This document shows, piece after piece, positions 7,604 through 12,016 of a stretch of DNA of 12,016 nucleotides. The first letter of the stretch is position 1. Each line of letters starts with the position of its first letter. The notes under the pieces are model-generated. The model saw only the letters and a program-made list of their open reading frames with translations. It ran no database searches and had not been told where the DNA came from. The DNA is from Cyclostephanos tholiformis (taxonomy: Eukaryota > Bacillariophyta > Thalassiosirophyceae > Thalassiosirales > Thalassiosiraceae): positions 1 to 12,016 of the forward strand of contig JALLPB010000949.1 in NCBI GenBank assembly GCA_036939975.1, given 5' to 3'. The position numbers and the translations under genes were made by a program.

Positions 7604-8790
7604 TCATTCTTTGTTGTCGGAGAGCTCGGAGAAGAAGTCAGTGAAAGAGGGGTTCGCGATGGTTGCCGTGGCGGCGGCATAGGAGATGGCCTTCTTGTCC
7701 ATGGGCTTCTTGTCCTCCGTAGCAGAGGCGTCCTTGCGAGCTGCACCAAGGCGGCACTCCTGGGAGGAATGGACACCCCAGGCCATGTGGTGGACACACC
7801 ACTGGTACTTCTCTCTGGCTACTTCCTTGGTGGTCGGATCGGGCCGTCACCTGCGCCATGAGACTTTTGTGGGTGAAGTTGGCCCCCAAGTTGCCATCGT
7901 GGTAGTCGTCCTGCTTCTTGGCGATATACTGCTTGAAGTTGTAGTCGGGGATGATGAGATAAGCATCAAAGAGCTTGGTGATGGGGTCATCAACAGTGGA
8001 CCCTCGCACGAGAATCTGAGTGTAGTTCGTATCAAAGTACAAATTGAAGGCGGCATAGATGGGAAGGTTTTTGAGGTTGGCGCGCAGGGGCTCGGTTGTG
8101 GCGATGCTGTCGATCGTCGCAAGGCGCATGATAACCTTGTAGAAAAGGGGGCTGTACTCGACCCCATGAAATAGATACTGAGCCTGATACGGCTCGAGGC
8201 GGGCGAGCTTGAGGCACTGGGCCATCATGTGATTATTTTGTGCCGCGCGCTGACTGGATCTTGTCCCGTCAACGCTGCAAAAGTCTTTGCAGGCGATGCA
8301 AAGAGTGGCCTAATCAATCTGGCCAAAATTCTTGACCAGGTTGACGGCAACGCTTGGGCGTTGGCGAACTGCGTGATGTTCTGGACGCCCTTGTTCCATC
8401 CCATTATGGTGCAGCAGTTTTCGAAGGCCTTGACGAACGCCACAGTGGTGGTGGGTGTCATTGCAAACCCCTCATCCTGGATGAGTTTTTCGCACCCTTG
8501 TTTGTAAATGGACTGACCATACTTGCTTGAATAGTCTAACAAACCTGTTAGGTCCTCCGTGGTCGCAGGGGTCAGGGCAAATGCGGCAGGAGCCTGGGCA
8601 CGAACGCGTGTGGCGCCACCAGCAGGCGCAGCTCCCGGCTGAGGATTATTGGGCTGGAGACCCTGAAGCTGGCTCGCAAGGGTCTGGTTCTTGGCTTGGA
8701 GAGTAACGAGCTGGCCTTGAAGGGTGGCAATCTAATCTGGTCGAGGACCTGCTGTAGGTCGACCTGAGGGTTGGCGGCATCAGCCATCAT
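7604..8790 (-). pseudogene. Copia gag pseudogene
   Basis: It opens with two adjacent ATGs (8785-8790) and MADAANPQVDLQQVLDQI, then shifts frame at a 5-bp tandem duplication (8729-8738). The next frame has LQGQLVTLQAKNQTL (a short coiled coil) and LDYSSKYGQSIYKQGCEKL, followed by TIMGWNKGVQNITQFANAQA. A second shift near 8348-8358 leads to VAVNLVKNFGQID, a TAG at 8310-8312, then NNHMMAQCLK and the capsid-like segment LFYKVIMRLATIDSIATT and LFDAYLIIPDYNFKQYI. A third break near 7845-7860, apparently with loss of a linker, enters EKYQWCVHHMAWGVHSSQEC, a C/H-rich nucleic-acid-binding knuckle. The end is FTDFFSELSDNKE with TGA at 7604-7606. Gag forms the particle that packages element RNA; this copy cannot. 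Confidence 0.85.
8729..8738 (-). repeat. 5-bp tandem duplication causing a gag frameshift
   Basis: The plus strand reads AATCTAATCT, which is AGATT twice on the coding strand, exactly where the DQI of gag changes frame to IATLQGQL. Removing one unit would restore a single frame, so the duplication is the likely cause of the shift. Confidence 0.75.
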
Positions 8791-8889
8791 TGGGGCAACA
8801 GGGCTACGAGCTTGGAGTCTCGCGGATCAACGGCTTGAAGGCTGAATCTTGCCTGTTTTTGTAGTTTAACTGTAGTTAGAGCCAGCTTA

Positions 8890-9118
8890 GTCAACAAACA
8901 ACTATGCTCTGTTCTTAGTCTAAGTTCGATGATTGATGGATTCTTGAGGTTCAATCGAACGGCGATCAAATTTGGCCCAATTTCTTTGTAGACTTCGGCG
9001 TCCGGCACAACTTGGAGATCGAGACGAAAAAGCAGTTCGCGCAGAGGAAGTGTGTTGTATTCTCGGTGAAATGGCTCGTAATTTTGGTCAGGGCGTAGGG
9101 GACGTGTTACAAGGTGGG
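8890..9118 (-). pseudogene. Possible host exon next to the Copia gag start
   Basis: On the minus strand a frame open from just below a TAA near 9126 down to 8787 reads like folded protein rather than LTR: HREYNTLPLRELLFRLDLQ, then VVPDAEVYKEIGPNLIAVRL and NLKNPSIIELRLR. Charged and hydrophobic residues alternate, and there is no low complexity. No ATG starts it. A CTAAT motif followed by CTCAAG (AG at plus 9119-9120) could be a branch site and splice acceptor, placing the exon start at 9118. I do not recognise the family. It continues without a stop into sequence just upstream of gag, so the host-element boundary, somewhere about 8800-8930, is unclear. It might instead belong to the element. 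Confidence 0.3.
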
Positions 9119-9408
9119 CTTGAGATTAGTCGATGAAATTGGTTTTAGAAATATATTGTTATTTTACATATCTAGTCCTGAGCGATATAATGCAGTTCAA
9201 ACTTTCAAACAAGAGAATTTCTTCTGACAGCGAAGAATAATTCAGACAGGCAAACATGTATGTATTTATTCCGTTGTAAAGATGTAGAAAATGGATTCAC
9301 GATGGTGTCAAGGTTCTTTCACATCCGAAAATCCAAGTGGTGTCAACTCTCGCAATACAATTCAATAAGTGATTAGAAAAGTAGGTATCAAAGTACCATA
9401 ATGTAACA
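9119..9408. other. AT-rich segment, no gene seen
   Basis: No open frame of note on either strand. The minus-strand side near 9119-9180 could be intron sequence if the exon at 8890-9118 is real. It could also hide a degraded LTR, but no TG...CA-bounded unit with a partner elsewhere in the window was found. Confidence 0.4.
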
Positions 9409-9740
9409 CACCATCCTTCCTCCTCCATCATCAACTCCGGTTTGTCGTCGTCTTCTTCCCGTTCTTGTTCTTCTCCTCATTGTGGTTGTCCTCCTCATCT
9501 GCCTTCACCTTCGCGACGCTCCTCTTTCCTCCTGCTCCTCCTCGCGCCGTCATTGTCATCATCGTCGTTGCCGTCATCGCCTTCAAAATTACAACGCGGA
9601 AGTGATCGCACCCTCCCACCCCTTCTTCCCTCACAGGGCTTACCCCTTCCTCAATTGATGATGACGGCAATCTACCATCCTTCTTATTCCATCTTCGTCC
9701 TTGGGTCGTCATCTAATTCTTCCCGTTCTTGTTCTTCCCA
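9409..9740. repeat. Pyrimidine-rich low-complexity tract with a 21-bp direct repeat
   Basis: The plus strand is dominated by CTT, TCC and TCG triplets, giving Ser/Leu-rich frames on one strand and Lys/Glu/Asn-rich frames on the other. A 21-bp sequence recurs exactly at 9453-9473 and 9717-9737 (starting TTCTTCCCG). A minus-strand ATG frame over 9431-9712 (93 residues, basic/acidic tail with AKVKADEEDNHNEEKNKN) is possible, but its composition is explained by the tract, so I do not call it a gene. Confidence 0.7.
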
Positions 9741-9886
9741 TATTCTATTTTCATTGTTGTTGGGGGGAGAGAAAAGCGAAGCTCATTAGCCATGATGAAA
9801 TTCACAAGTAATATTGCGCCTGAGTGTGGAATGGTTGGCGATATATCAATATCAATATATAACATGCAATTATCGATTCATGGAGA

Positions 9887-9916
9887 CCCCCCCCCACCCA
9901 CCACCACCATACCCCC
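9887..9916 (+). repeat. C-rich low-complexity run
   Basis: A C9 run (9887-9895) is followed by CCC and CCA triplets and a C5 run. On the minus strand this is G-rich with several G-runs. It separates a short ATAT-type stretch (9839-9860) from the AT-rich palindrome block. Confidence 0.7.
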
Positions 9917-9943
9917 GAATAATTACATTGCCAATTACCAAAT

Positions 9944-10240
9944 ATAAAATTAATTGCAATTAAAAATTAATTTTTGGCTGAAAATAATGAAAATTAATTG
10001 GGTTTGTTCTGGCAAAATGACAATTAATTGTGCTTATTTTGGCAACTATCGTTGAGGGGTAATTGATTGGTGACTGTGATGTGGTTTCATAGTAGTGATA
10101 ACTAGGTATTTACGTTAATTGTTAGCATGGCACAATTAATTGCAATTAATTGCAGATACCAATTAATTGCCCCAAGTGATTGTGATTATTTGCAAATAAC
10201 AATTAATTGCCCTAAGAGATGATGGCCAATCAATTAATTG
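9944..10240. repeat. Cluster of CAATTAATTG palindromes
   Basis: The 10-bp palindrome CAATTAATTG occurs exactly six times: 10021-10030, 10133-10142, 10143-10152 (directly abutting), 10160-10169, 10200-10209 and 10231-10240. Near copies occur at 9947-9956 and 9991-10000. The units at 10160 and 10200 also share the next bases (19 of 21 identical), implying a 40-bp tandem duplication. TAATTG is the classic homeodomain core, and such AT-rich blocks can also act as matrix-attachment or origin-like DNA; no function is shown here. It abuts the truncated end of the non-LTR element. Confidence 0.85.
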
Positions 10241-10288
10241 TTTGCCCTGGGGGTCAACAATCAATTCACAATGCAATTATTCTGGGGT

Positions 10289-11456
10289 ATGCTAAAGACA
10301 AATGCAGCCAAGACAAAAGTCATGACGTGTTTGCCTGGGAAGATACAAGTTGCCAAGATGGAGGAGGAGTACACCACGCAGCAAACTGGGGACACAACAA
10401 CCGCAAAGCATTGGCGGGTTGATTGTGAAGTTTAGGGCATCAACCTCACGGCTGCATCTCTCCGAAGCCACTTGGAGATACAGCACGACATATTTTGGTC
10501 GTTTGTTCTTAACAGGGACCTGGTTCCAGAGCAAACCGCTGTAGTCTACCATGCTATGGAATCGCCTGCCACCGGCATCTACTGCTGCTTGTTGCTGCAA
10601 TGTGGCATGCTTTCCGGCACCAGGTTCAACCTATGCCAACATTTTCTTATGCAACATCCTCAGGATCTTGTGTGCATCCCGATCAAGGTTCCCTCCGCTT
10701 GCCGCAATGCACATGATGTGGACTGCAGATGCCGGTAGAGGACCTCTCTCGATGTCATCATGGCACGGGGCTGTGTCATAGGGGATGGGAGAGGAAATGC
10801 CAACATGAGGCTGCTGTGTGTTCCTAGCGAGCCCTCGAACACACTTTTCATGCAAATGGGGAGGACCTGGAGAGAGTGGAGGTTTTCAAGTACTTGGGTT
10901 GGCTGATATCGTATGATGATGCCAATAACCAGGGCATGAGGAGCAACTTGAGGAAAGCACGAGGGTGCTGGGCTCGAGTCTCCCGAGTGCTGCGGACTGA
11001 GAATGCGACACCAAAGATGTTCAGGATGTTCTATAAAGCAACCATGCAGGCCATGCTACTATATGGTAGTGAGACGTGGAGTTTGTCTCCATCGAGCACG
11101 AAATGTTTGGAAGGGTTCCATATTCATGCCGTGTGGTGAATGTCAGGCAAAAGGCCTGAGAGGAACGTGGATGGGTCTTGGACGTACCCATGCTTGGAGG
11201 AAGTGCTGGAAGCAGTAGGAATGAAGTCAATCGCCCGCTGCATGGACATCTGACAACAAACCATCGCAAACTTCATTTTTAATTGACCGATCCATGAGCT
11301 CTGCATGGAGCAATGAGAAAGAAAGGATCGCCTGTCCAACCCTTTTGGTGGGACCAGCCGATGGACTTGGATTTGGCACAGGAGAGGGGCCTTTGGCCCT
11401 TCCCCAATCAGGGCAGGCATCCTGTAGTCAACGAAGAGGATGAGGACACAAACTAG
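10289..11456 (+). pseudogene. Non-LTR retrotransposon ORF tail with C2H2-type knuckles
   Basis: The first frame reads LKTNAAKTKVMTCLPGKI, then a knuckle whose second Cys position is a stop: DCEV, TAG 10433-10435, then GINLTAASLRSHLEIQHD. A second knuckle follows (CGMLSGTRFNLCQHFLMQH). After IPI near 10684 a one-base loss moves to another frame with LPQCT, TGA 10714-10716, CGLQMPVEDLSRCHHGTG, and TAG 10825-10827. The conserved block VEVFKYLGWLISYDDANNQ, then NLRKARGCWARVSRVL and LLYGSETWSLSPSS follows, typical of the region after RT in such elements. Further stops are TGA 11137-11139, 11251-11253 and 11284-11286. Another one-base loss near 11310 restores a frame ending in PVQPFWWDQPMDLDLAQ and an acidic tail before TAG 11454-11456. 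The clade is not resolved. Confidence 0.85.
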
Positions 11457-11659
11457 TGGGTGTTAGGTACGGGTTGATCAGATCTTTCTAGGATAAGTGG
11501 GGTGCAACAGCACAAAGGGCCTTCCCTGAGTGCCGGGTGACATTAGTGTAGTGTCTTTAATCTTAGTAACAGCAGCACCAGGTGCCCCGAGACACTGCCC
11601 CCGGGACTCGACAGTCCGCTGGTGAGGAAAGACTCTGAGCACTGGAGGTAGAGTTAATA
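10289..11659 (+). mobile_element. 5'-truncated non-LTR (LINE-type) retrotransposon
   Basis: Only the part after the reverse transcriptase catalytic region remains, beginning with LKTNAAKTKVM at 10289, which resembles the end of the RT thumb in non-LTR elements. Everything 5' of that is missing, the usual result of incomplete target-primed reverse transcription. The ORF ends at 11456. Bases 11457-11659 have no frame of interest and probably form the 3' UTR. No poly(A) tail or target-site duplication is evident. The 3' boundary is placed at the start of the 31-bp tandem repeat and is approximate. Confidence 0.75.
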
Positions 11660-11721
11660 TGCACACACCTGTGTATCGTAAATCATGGAATGCACACACC
11701 TGTGTATCGTAAATCATGGAA
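11660..11721. repeat. Perfect 31-bp tandem duplication
   Basis: Bases 11660-11690 and 11691-11721 are identical 31-bp units starting TGCACACACCTGTGTATC. Each unit contains the inverted arms ACACA and TGTGT around CC. Complete identity suggests a recent event compared with the decayed elements around it. It lies at the probable junction between the non-LTR 3' UTR and flanking DNA. Confidence 0.97.
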
Positions 11722-11988
11722 AAATACTTCGCGACCAACTCGATGGTCTCTTCGGCCAATTTCCAGCCAGACACTTGATGTACTCCTTGCAGTCTTCCTT
11801 ATGAAAGTGTTATAAAACCACTCCACTTATAAGCCTTCTTTGGGATCAGCAATGTTGCCGGCGGGGAGTAGCTTCGAGAGATGAAGCAATTTGTCTGAGG
11901 TACTGCAGTGACCGGTGAGATTGTACCAAAAAAACGGCCCACAATATTCCCTTGCAGCATGACATTTTGCATGTCGCAGTGTAAGGCT
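11722..11988 (-). pseudogene. Faint minus-strand coding remnants at the right edge
   Basis: Three minus-strand pieces look protein-like but lie in different frames. One is EYCGPFFWYNLTGHCSTSDK followed by LLHLSKLLPAGNIADPKEGL, ending at TAA 11827-11829. One is HFHKEDCKEYIKCLAGN (about 11809-11759). One is VSGWKLAEETIELVAKYFSM (about 11777-11718). The second has Cys spacing faintly like CHCH proteins, but the twin CX9C pattern is not present. They may be parts of one decayed gene running in from the right, or chance. The 31-bp duplication falls within the last piece. Confidence 0.2.
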
Positions 11989-12016
11989 GTGATTTTGTTA
12001 GCTCGGAAACAAATAC

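Larger units (their letters stand above)
5996..8790 (-). mobile_element. Decayed Ty1/Copia-type LTR retrotransposon remnant
   Basis: Read on the minus strand, the order is gag, hydrophobic junction frame, aspartic protease, GAG-pre-integrase, start of integrase. Protease and integrase coming before any reverse transcriptase is the Copia arrangement. The recognisable element stops around 5996-6010 inside the integrase core, and reverse transcriptase and RNase H are absent. I could not find a pair of matching LTRs: sequence upstream of gag (8791-9000) does not recur on the 5000-6000 side. Several frameshifts and stops show it is dead. I associate this gag/pol wording with diatom Copia elements. 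Confidence 0.85.

Noticed and set aside
8791..9430. A 5' LTR for the Copia element
   Set aside because: No TG...CA-bounded segment with a matching partner on the other side was found, and part of the region reads as an exon instead.
9431..9712. A 93-residue minus-strand frame starting with ATG
   Set aside because: Its composition is explained by the low-complexity pyrimidine-rich tract, and no motif or neighbouring exon supports it.
11759..11809. A CHCH-type (COX19-like) mitochondrial protein fragment
   Set aside because: DCKEYIKC has a CX5C spacing, the twin CX9C pattern is missing, and a stop lies just upstream.
1..12016. CRISPR array, tRNA or rRNA gene
   Set aside because: No regularly spaced repeat-spacer structure and no cloverleaf or rRNA-like conserved block was noticed on either strand. 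A covariance-model scan would be needed to exclude a tRNA fully.

Overview
This window looks like nuclear DNA of a unicellular eukaryotic alga, most likely a diatom. The reasons are an apparently intron-free kinesin-14 gene, a gag-pol remnant of the Copia type that I associate with diatom genomes, and a decayed non-LTR retrotransposon tail with C2H2-type knuckles. No bacterial-style operons are present. The species cannot be named from the sequence, and all family assignments rest on motif recognition, not a database search.

Layout. Bases 1-866 are an AT-rich upstream region with a perfect 15-bp inverted repeat (21-55), an E2F-like box (583-595), nested short hairpins (613-698) and two tiny upstream ORFs. 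Bases 867-4898 (+) are the one convincing intact gene, a C-terminal-motor kinesin-14 of about 1343 residues. The frame is open upstream to 711, but its first ATG is at 867. Two AATAAA motifs follow it. Bases 4965-5321 hold no clear gene. Bases 5322-5992 (-) carry protein-like but broken reading frames ending in an acidic tail and a stop.

Bases about 5996-8790 (-) are the decayed Copia element: gag (8790-7604), a hydrophobic gag-pol junction frame, a protease with a ruined active site, the GAG-pre-integrase zinc module and the first part of the integrase. Reverse transcriptase and RNase H are gone, and no LTR pair is recognisable. Next to its 5' end on the same strand, 8890-9118 reads like a protein exon, so the element may have landed in a host gene whose other part lies at 5322-5992.

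Bases 9119-10280 are intergenic: a pyrimidine-rich tract, a C-rich stretch and an AT-rich block with six exact CAATTAATTG palindromes. Bases about 10289-11456 (+) are the 5'-truncated, stop-riddled tail of a non-LTR retrotransposon, followed by its probable 3' UTR and a perfect 31-bp tandem duplication (11660-11721). The right edge has faint minus-strand coding remnants.

The genes do not form a functional system. The picture is one active, probably mitotic host gene beside a graveyard of two retroelement classes. The points most worth following are the E2F-like box upstream of a mitotic motor, the Ser/Pro-rich insertion in the motor, the possible retroelement-split host gene, and the TGA-biased decay of the non-LTR copy.
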